The position numbers and the translations under genes are program-made. Positions 45,431 through 54,785 of a stretch of 64,000 bases of DNA are shown here, in pieces; position 1 is the first letter of the stretch; each line of letters begins with the position of its first letter. The DNA lies in contig NZ_JAQNDA010000001.1 in NCBI RefSeq assembly GCF_028369065.1, positions 434,001 through 498,000 of the forward strand, written 5' to 3'. A model generated the notes under the pieces. It was not told the DNA's origin and searched no databases. It saw nothing but the letters and a program-made list of their open reading frames with translations. The stretch comes from Marinobacter sp. SS21. GTDB lineage: Bacteria > Pseudomonadota > Gammaproteobacteria > Pseudomonadales > Oleiphilaceae.

Positions 45431-47035
45431 ATGTCAACGGACGAAGCCTGGAAAACACGTTACCTGCAGGAGGTGGCTGTCGCGCAGGACCGGGAAAAGG
45501 GCTGGAATCGAGAACGCCATACCCTGGCGGGCTTGCTGGTGCTGACCAGTATGGCATCGGAAGGCCACAACGCTCATCTGGACGCCCTGCTGGCTCGGCT
45601 GCGGGAGTTGGTGCAGAAAGGGGGCTTCAACATAGAGGGGCTGCGACAACTGCAGACCCGGATAGATCGCCAGCTGCACCTGCTGAATGACCACAAGCAG
45701 ACTCGGCTGAGCAAGATGCAAGCGTCGGTGGACGGCCTGTTGGCGAATAGCCGGGCGAATCCCTCCCTTGGCGCTGACCAGGACCGGCTAGAGCGGCTGG
45801 CCAAGGCGTTACGGCGGTCCCGCTCCCTGAACGAAGATCTGCCGGATCTGTTTTGCGAGCTGGTTTCGCTGCTACAGCAGGCCTTTGGGGGCGAGGCTTT
45901 GACGGTCGTTGCCGGCGACGCACCGATGGCGCGCCTGCAGGAGGCGGCCGGCGAGAACTCCGGCTGTGGCGAGTCCGATGCCGATCAGCGGATTCGATTC
46001 GCTCGCCGGGTGTCCGAACTGCTGGGCCAGATGCTGGCGCAACTGGCCCTCGATTCTCGCTCCCATACCCGTGCCTTAGCGCTGCGGGATCACCTGTCGC
46101 TGAGCCATGAGTGGGAGGATCTGCGGGCCTCGCTGAACGAAGTGGCCGAACTGATGATTGTGGTGGTGCAGCGGGGTCAGCGGGAGTTTGAAAGCTTTCT
46201 CAAGCGCCTGGACGAGCGCCTGCTGGCGCTGCAAACCCACTTTTGCGAGCAGTCGACAACGCTGGCGGAAGGTCGCAGCGCCGCCGCCGATTTCGATCAG
46301 GTTCTGAGAGCCGAGCTGCAGGAACTCGGCCAGCTGGTGGATCGTTCGAATGACATGCAGGAGCTGAAACAGTCGATCGCCAGTCATGTCGACTCCATTG
46401 CGGAAAACCTGGCACGCCACCGCAGCGCTGAGCAGGAGCGTGAGCAGTATTTGGAAGCTCAGATTGAGGCCATGCGACAAAAGCTGGCAGCGGTTGAGGC
46501 GCGTTCGGAACAGGTCAAGGAACAGCTGCGAGAGGAGCGCTCCCGGGCCCTGACCGATGTGCTCACCCAGTTGCCTAACCGGGAGGCCTGGCAGGAGCGG
46601 CTCGACTTCGAGTTCCGGCGCTGGCAGCGCTATCGCAAATCGGTGTCCATCGCGATTCTCGATATCGACCACTTCAAACGGATCAACGATTCCTACGGCC
46701 ACAAGGCTGGGGACCGGGTGATCCAATTATTGGCGAAAACCCTGGCGGAGCGTCTGCGCAACACCGACTTCATTGCGCGTTACGGCGGCGAGGAGTTTGT
46801 GGTGGTGATGCCGGAAACCGATCCCCAGTGCGCCCACGGCGTACTCAACAAGCTGCGCGGGCACATCGAACAGTTGCCCTTCCATTTTCGCGGTGAGCCG
46901 GTCAGCATCAGCTTTTCCGCCGGCCTGACCCAGTTGGCGGAGGGCGATGATGCCGACTCGGTGTTTGAGCGTGCCGACAAGGCGCTTTACGATGCCAAGG
47001 CGGCGGGCCGAAATCAGGTTCACATTGCCTGCTGA
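45431..47035 (+). CDS. Diguanylate cyclase (GGDEF) with long helical N-terminal region
   Basis: A 534-residue cytosolic protein. Residues ~1-365 are helical with no membrane segment, ending in a coiled coil (AEQEREQYLEAQIEAMRQKL). The GGDEF domain (about 370-530) is complete: LTDVLTQLPNREAW, ILDIDHFKRINDSYGHKAGD, the active site GGEEF, and an RNTD inhibitory site five residues upstream of it, so it should make c-di-GMP with product inhibition. The start ATG at 45431 has GGGGAG upstream. I associate this N-terminal type with other proteobacterial cyclases, but I cannot name its signal. The four 20-bp repeats upstream suggest specific regulation. Confidence 0.9.
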   Translation: MSTDEAWKTRYLQEVAVAQDREKGWNRERHTLAGLLVLTSMASEGHNAHLDALLARLRELVQKGGFNIEGLRQLQTRIDRQLHLLNDHKQTRLSKMQASVDGLLANSRANPSLGADQDRLERLAKALRRSRSLNEDLPDLFCELVSLLQQAFGGEALTVVAGDAPMARLQEAAGENSGCGESDADQRIRFARRVSELLGQMLAQLALDSRSHTRALALRDHLSLSHEWEDLRASLNEVAELMIVVVQRGQREFESFLKRLDERLLALQTHFCEQSTTLAEGRSAAADFDQVLRAELQELGQLVDRSNDMQELKQSIASHVDSIAENLARHRSAEQEREQYLEAQIEAMRQKLAAVEARSEQVKEQLREERSRALTDVLTQLPNREAWQERLDFEFRRWQRYRKSVSIAILDIDHFKRINDSYGHKAGDRVIQLLAKTLAERLRNTDFIARYGGEEFVVVMPETDPQCAHGVLNKLRGHIEQLPFHFRGEPVSISFSAGLTQLAEGDDADSVFERADKALYDAKAAGRNQVHIAC

Positions 47036-47064
47036 GCCATGGGGGCGGTGTCCTCCAATGGCGG

Positions 47065-47298
47065 CTAGTGCCTCAACATGGCATCGAGTTCGTCAATCAC
47101 TTCGGCCCAGTCAGAGTCGTCCTCAATGCCTTCGGTCAGGAAGTGGGCCTGGCTTTCATTCCAGAAGTCCGCGGCGTGCAGAGCAGTGTCCCCCGGCAGG
47201 GGGGCGTGCCTGGTCACGAACTGGGTGATACTGTCTTCGTCCGAAGGCAGGCCCAGTTGATCGAACAGTGTACCCAAGGTGTGCTTGCTGGTGTCCAT
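47065..47298 (-). CDS. DUF2789 protein
   Basis: A 77-residue acidic protein matching DUF2789: HTLGTLFDQLGLPSDEDSI at the start and FWNESQAHFLTEGIEDDSDWAEVIDELDAMLR at the end. The family is small, soluble, and common in Pseudomonas and marine gammaproteobacteria; its function is unknown. It is convergent with the cyclase gene (29 bp apart) and divergent from the sensor kinase. Confidence 0.85.
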   Translation of the reverse strand: MDTSKHTLGTLFDQLGLPSDEDSITQFVTRHAPLPGDTALHAADFWNESQAHFLTEGIEDDSDWAEVIDELDAMLRH

Positions 47299-47470
47299 GG
47301 TAATTTACCCCTCACACAGATGAAAAACCTTGCCGGTCAATGCGCGATGACACGTGGATTAGTGATGGCGCCGCAACGGCGAAAGCCTCCGGCCGACGAA
47401 CCGGTCAGGGACGCCGGCCCGTTCCGGGGACTGTTATTGTTCAATGTAGCGGAAGCAGTGAGGATATCCA

Positions 47471-50245
47471 GTGATTAGACGAACGGCCACCTTGCTGGCA
47501 TTTTGGCTGCTGATGGCCCTGACCGGCCGGGTGTGGGCGGAACCTCCACTGGATTCGCCTGCCCCGGTGCTGGGTATTGCCGATTTGCTCTGGCTGGACC
47601 AGGTCAATCAGTTCCGTGTCGGGGTTCGCGGTGACCAGGTGCCGCTGGCGTTCCGTACCTCGGACGGGGGGCTGGCCGGCACCTACATTGATTATCTGGC
47701 CCGCATCGCCGACAAGCTCGACACCTCCGTGGAACAGGTCAGCGGATCTCTCGTTGAACTGGAGAACGCCCTGGCCCGGGGCGAGCTGGACGCGCTGATT
47801 ACCACCCGAGCGCCGGGCGAGCCGGTGACGGGTGAGCCGTTGCTGACGGTGCCGCTGATGAGCCTGACCTACGGCCTGTTCGTGGATTCCGGCGATGCCA
47901 GCATCCGCCAGCTGGCGGATCTTGAGCGCCGACGGATTGCGCTCATTGCGGATGATCCCAATCAGTTCCTGCTGCTCGATGCGGTCGAGAATTTCCACCC
48001 GGTCAATGTCGCCAATGCCCGCGAGGCGGTGGGTATGGTGTTGTCCGGTCAGGCCGATGCCTTTGTCAGTCCGGTGCCGGTGGTGTCCGATTACCTGCAA
48101 TCGGCCATGATCAACGGCATCGGTTTGGCGGTACTGCTGGATCACCAGCCCATCGACGTGGTGCTGGCGGTTCCGCCTGGTCGCGAGCAGACCCATCGGG
48201 TGTTGAATCGCGCGGTGGAATCCATCAGTCACGTCGAGCATCGCACCATTCGCCAGGCCTGGTTGCCGTTTGCCGTTCCCCATGCGGGGGAACACCTGGA
48301 AGTGCAACTGAGCGAGTCGGAACAGGGTTGGCTGAAGCGAAATCCCAATTTGCGGGTGGCTTTTCGCTCACTCTGGCCGCCGTTTGAGTTCGTCGAAGAC
48401 GGCAGAATCCGTGGTCTGGTTCCGGATCTGGTGAGCGAGTTGGAAGCACAGCTGGGAGTGAAGTTTGCCCGCAGCAATCTGGACGATCTGGCGCTTGCCG
48501 AAGACCAGCTCCGCAGCGGTGACCTGGATATCCTGCCGGCGCTGTCACTGACGCCCCAGCGTGAGGGTGAATTCCTGTTCAGTCGGCCCTACCTAAGCCT
48601 GCCCATTGCCCTGGTGATCCGCGAGGACGGCCGTTTTATCGGTGACTTGCGGGAATTGCGGGGCGAACGGGTCGGGGTGGTGCGCAAGCAGGCCGGGCAC
48701 GATTACCTGCTGATCAACCATCCGGAGTTGAATCTGTATCCTGTCGAAACCGTGGAAGACGGCTTGCTGGCGTTGTCCAACGGTGACCTGGACGTGATGG
48801 TGACGCACATTCCGGCGGTCAGCTACACCGTCGCCCGACTGGGGCTGTCCAACCTGCGCATCACCAGTATTACGCCTTACCAGTACGAATTGCGGTTTGC
48901 GGTCCGGCGCGACCGGCCGGAGCTGCTGCGTATCCTGAACAAGGCCTTGGGCAGCCTGGACGCGGCCGACCGGGAGGAGATCTACAACCGCTGGATCCAT
49001 CTGGATATTGAACAGGAAACCGACTACACCGTGGTGCGGCGGGTCATTCTGATTGCGCTGGCGGTGGTGCTGATCTTCCTGTACTGGAATCGCAAGCTGT
49101 CTCGGGAGGTGGACGAGCGCATTCGGTCGGAGCAGGCCCTGCGCCGCAGCGAGGATGAGCTGCGGGCCGCCAAGTTGGAAGCCGAACGGCTGGCGCGGGA
49201 GGCCGATAGCGCCAATCGCGCCAAAAGCGAGTTTTTGGCCAACATGTCCCATGAAATACGTACGCCAATGAATGCGGTCATCGGCTACAGCGATTTGCTG
49301 GACAAGAGTGTATCGGACCCCCAGCAGCGCAGCTATCTGGAGGCCATACGAGCGGGCAGTCGCAGCCTGCTGATGCTGATCAACGACATTCTCGATCTGT
49401 CCCGTATTGAGGCGGGCAAGTTGCGATTGGAAATCGGCCCGCTGTCGCTGCGTCGGCTACTGGACGATGTGCGCCATGTCTTCGATCTGCGCGCCCGCGA
49501 GCAACACATCAACCTGGAGGTCACCGTGGACCCGGCAACGCCGGCGGTGATGTTGTTGGATGAGACCCGCCTGCGCCAGGTGCTGTTCAACCTGGTGGGC
49601 AATGCCATCAAGTTTACCCACCAGGGAGGGGTCACGGTTCATGCCAGCGCCCATCCGGACGTGGCTGCCGACGGTGAGCCGGCGAGCTGCTGCCTGCAAA
49701 TCGTGGTCATCGATACCGGTATCGGCATTGCACCGGATCAGCAGGAACGGATCTTCGATGCCTTCGAGCAGCAAGAGGGGCAGAGCAGTCGCAAGTATGG
49801 CGGTACTGGACTGGGCCTGGCGATCAGTCGCAAGCTGGTGGACATGATGGGCGGCGAGCTGGCGGTCAGCAGCCGTGCCGGTGAAGGCTCCACCTTCTCG
49901 GTGACGCTGCCGAATGTGGTCATTGCGGAGCAGGAGACGGAAACCGATCAGCCCCAGGAGCAAGCGGCGCAGCCGCTGGTGGAGACCCTCAACATGCAGG
50001 AGCGTGGCTGGCTAAGGAATCAGCTGGCGGAAGACTTTGGCGATGAGTGGCAGTCGGTGCGCGAAAGCGGCGATCCGGAGCAGATGCGCTATTTTGCCCG
50101 CCGCGTGCTCGCCTGGGGGCAGCGTTTCCGTTCCCGCCGGGTGACCCTATACGGCGAGCGGCTGCTGGCGGATGTTGATGCGTTTAATCTGGATGCGATC
50201 AACTCGGCGCTGGAATCCTTTCCCCGCCTGCTGGGGGAAGACTGA
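47471..50245 (+). CDS. Orphan sensor kinase with two periplasmic SBP_bac_3-like domains (BvgS-like)
   Basis: A 924-residue inner-membrane protein. A signal sequence (1-23) leads to two tandem periplasmic Venus-flytrap domains (about 40-265 and 285-510). One membrane segment (about 521-539), a coiled-coil linker, a HisKA domain with phospho-His594 in [17 protein letters not shown], and an HATPase domain follow ([26 protein letters not shown]). After the kinase come about 105 residues of helical tail without any histidine. BvgS-type sensors usually carry a receiver and an HPt domain; both are absent, and no response regulator gene is adjacent. Start is GTG at 47471 behind GAGG. The ligand is unknown. 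Confidence 0.88.
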   Translation: MIRRTATLLAFWLLMALTGRVWAEPPLDSPAPVLGIADLLWLDQVNQFRVGVRGDQVPLAFRTSDGGLAGTYIDYLARIADKLDTSVEQVSGSLVELENALARGELDALITTRAPGEPVTGEPLLTVPLMSLTYGLFVDSGDASIRQLADLERRRIALIADDPNQFLLLDAVENFHPVNVANAREAVGMVLSGQADAFVSPVPVVSDYLQSAMINGIGLAVLLDHQPIDVVLAVPPGREQTHRVLNRAVESISHVEHRTIRQAWLPFAVPHAGEHLEVQLSESEQGWLKRNPNLRVAFRSLWPPFEFVEDGRIRGLVPDLVSELEAQLGVKFARSNLDDLALAEDQLRSGDLDILPALSLTPQREGEFLFSRPYLSLPIALVIREDGRFIGDLRELRGERVGVVRKQAGHDYLLINHPELNLYPVETVEDGLLALSNGDLDVMVTHIPAVSYTVARLGLSNLRITSITPYQYELRFAVRRDRPELLRILNKALGSLDAADREEIYNRWIHLDIEQETDYTVVRRVILIALAVVLIFLYWNRKLSREVDERIRSEQALRRSEDELRAAKLEAERLAREADSANRAKSEFLANMSHEIRTPMNAVIGYSDLLDKSVSDPQQRSYLEAIRAGSRSLLMLINDILDLSRIEAGKLRLEIGPLSLRRLLDDVRHVFDLRAREQHINLEVTVDPATPAVMLLDETRLRQVLFNLVGNAIKFTHQGGVTVHASAHPDVAADGEPASCCLQIVVIDTGIGIAPDQQERIFDAFEQQEGQSSRKYGGTGLGLAISRKLVDMMGGELAVSSRAGEGSTFSVTLPNVVIAEQETETDQPQEQAAQPLVETLNMQERGWLRNQLAEDFGDEWQSVRESGDPEQMRYFARRVLAWGQRFRSRRVTLYGERLLADVDAFNLDAINSALESFPRLLGED

Positions 50246-50247
50246 CA

Positions 50248-50613
50248 CTAAAGGCAGTCGTATTGGCTTTGGCGGTCGAAGGCGACCGCTACCATGTCGT
50301 AGCCGTCAGTGGAGAGCGAGCGCATCAGTTCCTGGTCTTCGAGCATGGCCATGCAGACCTTGTGGACGGTGGTCTGCAGCCGATCCAACGCCAGCGGATT
50401 GTGGAAGCGAAAGTCCACGATCAGATATCTGCGATCGACCGGAGCCGTTTCGGGAATGTCCATCCGCTCCACCCGATCGTAACCAATGTAGGTGGCTTCC
50501 GACTTCGGAAACAGGTCAGCCATCAGCACGTCGATGTCGTCGGCCATTGCGGGCGTGCTGACGGCCAGGGCAAGCACGGTCGGCAGGCAAGGGATTCTGG
50601 AAAAGTATCGCAT
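50248..50613 (-). CDS. Exported protein, function unknown
   Basis: A 121-residue protein with an N-terminal signal peptide (MRYFSRIPCLPTVLALAVSTPAMA, cleavage after AMA). The mature part reads DDIDVLMADLFPKSEATYIGYDRVERMDIPE and RRYLIVDFRFHNPLALDRLQTTV, with a cysteine near the end of the second half and one at the C-terminus, which could form a disulfide. I do not recognise a family. It converges with the sensor kinase, two bp from its stop. The open frame extends upstream to 50769 but only the Met at 50613 gives a signal peptide. Confidence 0.72.
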   Translation of the reverse strand: MRYFSRIPCLPTVLALAVSTPAMADDIDVLMADLFPKSEATYIGYDRVERMDIPETAPVDRRYLIVDFRFHNPLALDRLQTTVHKVCMAMLEDQELMRSLSTDGYDMVAVAFDRQSQYDCL

Positions 50614-50808
50614 CAGCTCTGTCTGTACGTCCGGTAACTCGCCGTAACATTGGGTTACGCGGCATTGTGGCAGATCGCAGTGCCAGGCGCTGCTGTTTAT
50701 GCGGTAATTTTTCAATTGTTTGCGAGTGGACCGCAGACGGCCGAGGCTTTTGGCACCGACAACGATCAACTATGATGAAAATAATCTGATGTCAGGAGAG
50801 TTCGTTAC

Positions 50809-51408
50809 ATGTATCAACTGATATTCAAGGGTGAGTGTGCACCCGGTACCGATCTGGCAACGGCGCGGAACAACGCGCGCGCCCTGTTTAAGGCCTCCCT
50901 GGATCAGGTGGACAAGATGTTCAGTGGCCAGCGGGTGGTGATCCGCAATCGGCTGGACGAGGCACAGGCAGAGAAATACCGCGCGGTGCTGCACAAACAC
51001 GGCATGGTGGCGTTTGTGGAGCCGATGGCCAGTCAGTCGCCGCCGCCGGAGGCACCTGCGACGGCTCCGCCACCGGCCTCAACTGGAGCGACGACCGCCG
51101 ATCCGACACCGTCGCAGAGCGGGGCTGGCGTGCAGGTTGAACCCGGCGAACGGCTGCCGTTGGCGGGTGACAAAGTGGACGCGATTCTGTCCGGCTGCGG
51201 CCTGTCCCTGGACCCGGCCGGGGTCACCCTGGCGGAACCCAAGGCGGTGGAGGTGCCGATGTTCGAGCATCTCGACGACTGGACCGTGGCGCCGGCCGGC
51301 AGTGACCTCGGGGTGGAGCGCGATCTGCCCCCGCCGGTGGTGCCGGACACCTCCCATCTGTCCCTGGCCGACGCCGAAACCAAGGGTCGAGAGCCCGGGC
51401 AAGGGTAA
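50809..51408 (+). CDS. Protein with a small conserved N-terminal domain and Pro-rich tail
   Basis: A 199-residue protein. Residues 1-70 (MYQLIFKGE, ARALFKASLDQVDKMFSGQRVVIRNRLDEAQAEKYRAVLHKHG) form a compact alpha/beta domain of a kind I recall at the N-terminus of various uncharacterised proteobacterial proteins; the pattern is reminiscent of ribosomal L7/L12-like folding, but I cannot name it. Residues 73-120 are Pro/Ala/Thr-rich. The last ~80 residues carry DKVDAILSGCGLSLDPAGVTL. No signal or membrane segment is seen. It is followed 11 bp later by the patatin gene, so the two are probably co-transcribed. Confidence 0.75.
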   Translation: MYQLIFKGECAPGTDLATARNNARALFKASLDQVDKMFSGQRVVIRNRLDEAQAEKYRAVLHKHGMVAFVEPMASQSPPPEAPATAPPPASTGATTADPTPSQSGAGVQVEPGERLPLAGDKVDAILSGCGLSLDPAGVTLAEPKAVEVPMFEHLDDWTVAPAGSDLGVERDLPPPVVPDTSHLSLADAETKGREPGQG

Positions 51409-51419
51409 GGGTTTTGTTG

Positions 51420-53642
51420 GTGCGCCTAGACTTCCTGGTGCGGCTCCTGCCGTGTTGCCTGTTGCTGGCGTGGCCGCTGGAGCTGTCGGCCGCCGCTCAC
51501 CCGGCCGGTGCCGAGTCGCGGCCCAAGGTCGGTCTGGTGCTCAGTGGCGGAGGCGCCAAGGGGCTGGCCCACGTGGGTGTACTGCGGGTGCTGGAGGAAA
51601 TCCGGGTGCCCGTCGATTACATTGCCGGCACCAGTGCCGGTTCCGCCGTGGCCGCGCTGTACGCCCTGGGCATGCCGGTGGATGAAATCGAGCAGCGTTT
51701 CATCAATATGAACTGGCTGGCCAGTTTTCAGGACACCCCGGGCCGTTCCTACCTGCCGGTCCGGCGCAAACAGCAGGACTGGCGTTTCCCGGTCACCCCG
51801 GGTATCGGGGTTCGGGCCGACGGCGTCCACGTTGGCCGGGGCCTGATCTCGGGTCAGAACCTGGGCTTTACCCTCAACGAGCTGACCCGAGAGGCGGCCC
51901 TGGTGCGAGACTTCGATCAACTGCCCATTCCCTACCGGGCGGTGGCCACGGACCTGGAAACCGGCGAAGAAGTGGTGATCGGGGAGGGCAGCCTGGCCGA
52001 TGCCATTCGCGCCAGCATGAGTATTCCCGCGGTGTATGCGCCGTTTGTGCGCGACGGTCGCCCGCTGGTGGACGGCGGGATTGCCAATAACATGCCGATC
52101 AGCGTGGTGAAGGCGATGGGCGCGGACGTGGTGATCGCCGTGGACATCTCGGATGCGCTGGCCGCCGGTGACAGTTTGACCGAGGCCTTCTCGGTGGTGG
52201 GCCAGCTCACCACCCTGTTGACCCGGGACAATGTGCTGGAGCAGCTGGCGCTACTGTCTGAAGACGACGTGCTGATCAGCCCCGACCTGGAAGGACTGTC
52301 GTCTGCCGATTTTTTTGCGGCGCCGATGCTGATCGAGATCGGTGCCACCGCCGCCCGCCATCATGCTGTGGAACTCTATCCGCTGTCGGTGGACGCCGGA
52401 ACCTGGCAAGACTACCTCACCCGGCGGGCGGAACGGCCGTTTATGGCTGGTCCGATCACCGAGATCCGGGTGCAGCCGTCGGCACGCATCTCCGAAACCT
52501 TCGTTCTCTCCCGCATCCGCCAGCCACTCAATCAGCCGCTGGACGTGCCGACACTGGATGAGGATCTCAAGCGACTGTACGGGCTGGGATACCACGAAAC
52601 CGTGAACTACAGTCTGCTGCCGGCCGAGACCGGGACTGTGCTGGAGGTCCAGGCCCGGGAGAAGAGTTGGGGGCCCAACTACCTGAGCTTCGGCCTCGGC
52701 TACGAGGAAAGCTTTAACGACGATGCCAGCTTCAACGTCTCTGCCGCGGTTCGCATGACCGAACTCAACCGCCTGGGGGGCGAATGGTTGACCGGCATCC
52801 AGATTGGCACCGAACCCTATGTCCGTAGTGAGTGGTTCCAGCCTTTGGGCTTCGGTTTTGAGCAGTTTGCGGTGCTGGGAGCCGAGTATGAGAAAGAAGA
52901 GTTCGATATCTTCGATAACGGCACCCGCATCGTCGAGGCGGATGTCAAACGACGGCAGCTGGACCTGGCGTTGGGCGCGAACTTGACCTCGAATACCGAA
53001 GCCCGGGTGGGGCTGCATCGCGGTTTCAGCACTTTGGATGAGCTGGTCAGCAGAGCGTTGGGTAGCGGTCGCCGCCGCCATCGTGGCGGCTGGGACCTGC
53101 AGCTGGTGCACGATTCGCTGGACGATCCATTGTTGCCCGGAGACGGCGCTTTTATCGGACTGAAGGGCAAGTTCGAACGCCCTGCTCTGGGGGCGGATGC
53201 CGACTATGACCGGGTGACCCTGTTGGCATCCGGCGCCGCACCTTGGGAAAACTATCGTTTCCTCGGTACGCTCTATGTCGATGTGGTGACGGACGGCGAG
53301 GCGGACATCGACGATTTCGTGATTCTGGGGGGCTTTCGCCAGTTAACCGCCTACGGACACGGCGAAATCGCCGGTCCGGACGCCGCCCTTGCCTCGGTTT
53401 TCGGTTATCGAGCCTTCGGCGGGCCGTTTGTGCCGTTCTACGCCGGCGCCGGGGTGGAAGTCGGCAACGCCTGGCAGAGTGTCGACCAGGCCCGCTGGGC
53501 GCAATTGCTCCGTTCTTACAGCCTGTTCGCCGGCATCGATACCTTCCTCGGCCCGGTGCAGATCACCGCCGCTTATAACGACGACCACCGCTGGTCCGCG
53601 TACCTGAATATCGGCTATTACCTGGGCCGGTTATTCGACTGA
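51420..53642 (+). CDS. Patatin-like phospholipase with C-terminal beta-barrel (PlpD-like, type Vd)
   Basis: A 740-residue exported protein. A signal peptide (about 1-25) is followed by a patatin domain (about 35-235) with the oxyanion loop GGGAKG (43-48), the nucleophile Ser72 in GTSAGS and catalytic Asp218 in the DGG motif. A POTRA-like region (about 330-415) and a long C-terminal region rich in alternating polar/aromatic strands, resembling an outer-membrane barrel (BamA/Omp85 type), end the protein. The size and order match PlpD of Pseudomonas, whose lipase passes out through its own barrel. The GTG at 51420, behind TAAGGG, is preferred to the TTG at 51414. Confidence 0.88.
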   Translation: MRLDFLVRLLPCCLLLAWPLELSAAAHPAGAESRPKVGLVLSGGGAKGLAHVGVLRVLEEIRVPVDYIAGTSAGSAVAALYALGMPVDEIEQRFINMNWLASFQDTPGRSYLPVRRKQQDWRFPVTPGIGVRADGVHVGRGLISGQNLGFTLNELTREAALVRDFDQLPIPYRAVATDLETGEEVVIGEGSLADAIRASMSIPAVYAPFVRDGRPLVDGGIANNMPISVVKAMGADVVIAVDISDALAAGDSLTEAFSVVGQLTTLLTRDNVLEQLALLSEDDVLISPDLEGLSSADFFAAPMLIEIGATAARHHAVELYPLSVDAGTWQDYLTRRAERPFMAGPITEIRVQPSARISETFVLSRIRQPLNQPLDVPTLDEDLKRLYGLGYHETVNYSLLPAETGTVLEVQAREKSWGPNYLSFGLGYEESFNDDASFNVSAAVRMTELNRLGGEWLTGIQIGTEPYVRSEWFQPLGFGFEQFAVLGAEYEKEEFDIFDNGTRIVEADVKRRQLDLALGANLTSNTEARVGLHRGFSTLDELVSRALGSGRRRHRGGWDLQLVHDSLDDPLLPGDGAFIGLKGKFERPALGADADYDRVTLLASGAAPWENYRFLGTLYVDVVTDGEADIDDFVILGGFRQLTAYGHGEIAGPDAALASVFGYRAFGGPFVPFYAGAGVEVGNAWQSVDQARWAQLLRSYSLFAGIDTFLGPVQITAAYNDDHRWSAYLNIGYYLGRLFD

Positions 53643-53669
53643 ATGCCCGGGGTGGACGGATCGGCGCGC

Positions 53670-54041
53670 TCAGATGGGCGCAACCAGGTACAGCTCGAGC
53701 TGGCGGCAGGGGCCATTCATGGGCCGGCGCAGCAGTGCCTTGTATTCGTCGCCCACCCGGCTGCCGGGCGGGGCGGGATGGAACAGCACGTCATCGCCCG
53801 GAAAGAACTGCCAGGAGGCCTGGCTGCGGTCAGGGTGGCGCCCGAGCGACAGCAGCTTGGCGATGCCTCGCACCTGGCTCCAGGCGCAGGGCGGTTGTGG
53901 TCGTTGCTCTCGGGTATCGCCATCGGCTGTCGCTGGCGCGGACTGCGGGTGCGAGGCCATCCAGGGGGTGCTGGCACAGGCGCTCATCAGGGTGGCCAGG
54001 CTGACCGCGGCGAGGGTTCGATAAGGTTCAGGGTGACGCAT
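53670..54041 (-). CDS. Putative lipoprotein
   Basis: A 123-residue protein whose N-terminus has a basic start, a hydrophobic core and a lipobox (LMSAC), predicting a lipid-anchored envelope protein. The mature part contains a GRHPDRSQASWQFFPGDDVLFHPAPPGSRVGDEYKALL segment with no family I recognise, and two Cys besides the anchor (PPCAW, GPCRQ). Its start lies within the last codons of the GntR gene, a 14-bp overlap, with CGGAAA as ribosome binding site. Confidence 0.75.
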   Translation of the reverse strand: MRHPEPYRTLAAVSLATLMSACASTPWMASHPQSAPATADGDTREQRPQPPCAWSQVRGIAKLLSLGRHPDRSQASWQFFPGDDVLFHPAPPGSRVGDEYKALLRRPMNGPCRQLELYLVAPI

Positions 54042-54714
54042 GGTAATCGGTTTCCGTCGCCTTGAGACTGGCAATCACCTTGGCGCATTGCTGCTGGGCG
54101 TAACCTTCGAGAATTTCGCACAGCAGCGGTTCATCCCGTTGCTGGATGGCGTCGATGGAATCTCGCATATAGGCCAGGTTGTCGCTGAGGGTGTCCTGGC
54201 CGCCGTGCTGGAAGGCCACGAAGGCACAGCGTTTGGCGGAAGGCCAGAGATTTTCAATGGCGGACACGATGAAATAGTTGTCGGCATAGACCAGGGATGC
54301 CTGGGTGAATTCGATGCCGAGGTCGAGAAACCGCATCAGATCCTGGCGCTCGAAAGCGTCACTCATCCGGGTGTACAGCGATTCCAGGCGCGCCATGTCG
54401 GCGGGCTGCCAACCGTGTACCAGTTTGCGCCCGGTGTGGCTCAGATACAGCACCAGGATGTCGTACAGGCTGCGGACAAAGAACTCGTCCAGTCGGGTCA
54501 CAAAGGCACCCTTACGGGGCACGTTGCGCACCAGGTGACGTTTCTCAAGCAGCAGCAGGCCCTCGCGGATGGAGCCGTGACTGACATCCAGCTGCCGTGC
54601 CATGGCGCTCTCGTAAATCCGTTCGCCGGATTTCAGTTGGCCAAAGGCAATCTGGTTTTCCAGGTGACGCGCGACCTGTTCCGTCAGGGGTTCACTGGGT
54701 TTGAAGGTGGTCAT
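54028..54714 (-). CDS. GntR-family regulator (FCD subfamily)
   Basis: A 228-residue DNA-binding regulator. Residues ~8-75 are the winged helix of GntR proteins (LKSGERIYESAMARQLDVSHGSIREGLLLLEKRHLV), and ~80-215 a helical FCD-like ligand domain. The metal-binding histidine pattern of FCD proteins is only partly evident, so the ligand class is uncertain. It is 71 bp downstream of cls on the same strand and overlaps the lipoprotein gene by 14 bp. Its target is unknown; the neighbouring envelope genes are candidates. Confidence 0.87.
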   Translation of the reverse strand: MTTFKPSEPLTEQVARHLENQIAFGQLKSGERIYESAMARQLDVSHGSIREGLLLLEKRHLVRNVPRKGAFVTRLDEFFVRSLYDILVLYLSHTGRKLVHGWQPADMARLESLYTRMSDAFERQDLMRFLDLGIEFTQASLVYADNYFIVSAIENLWPSAKRCAFVAFQHGGQDTLSDNLAYMRDSIDAIQQRDEPLLCEILEGYAQQQCAKVIASLKATETDYHASP

Positions 54715-54785
54715 CGCTGTGCTTGGGGTCCGGCCTGGAGCAGAGTGCCGCCAATGTTCTCACATCTTGGCAGTGGGGAAAATGG

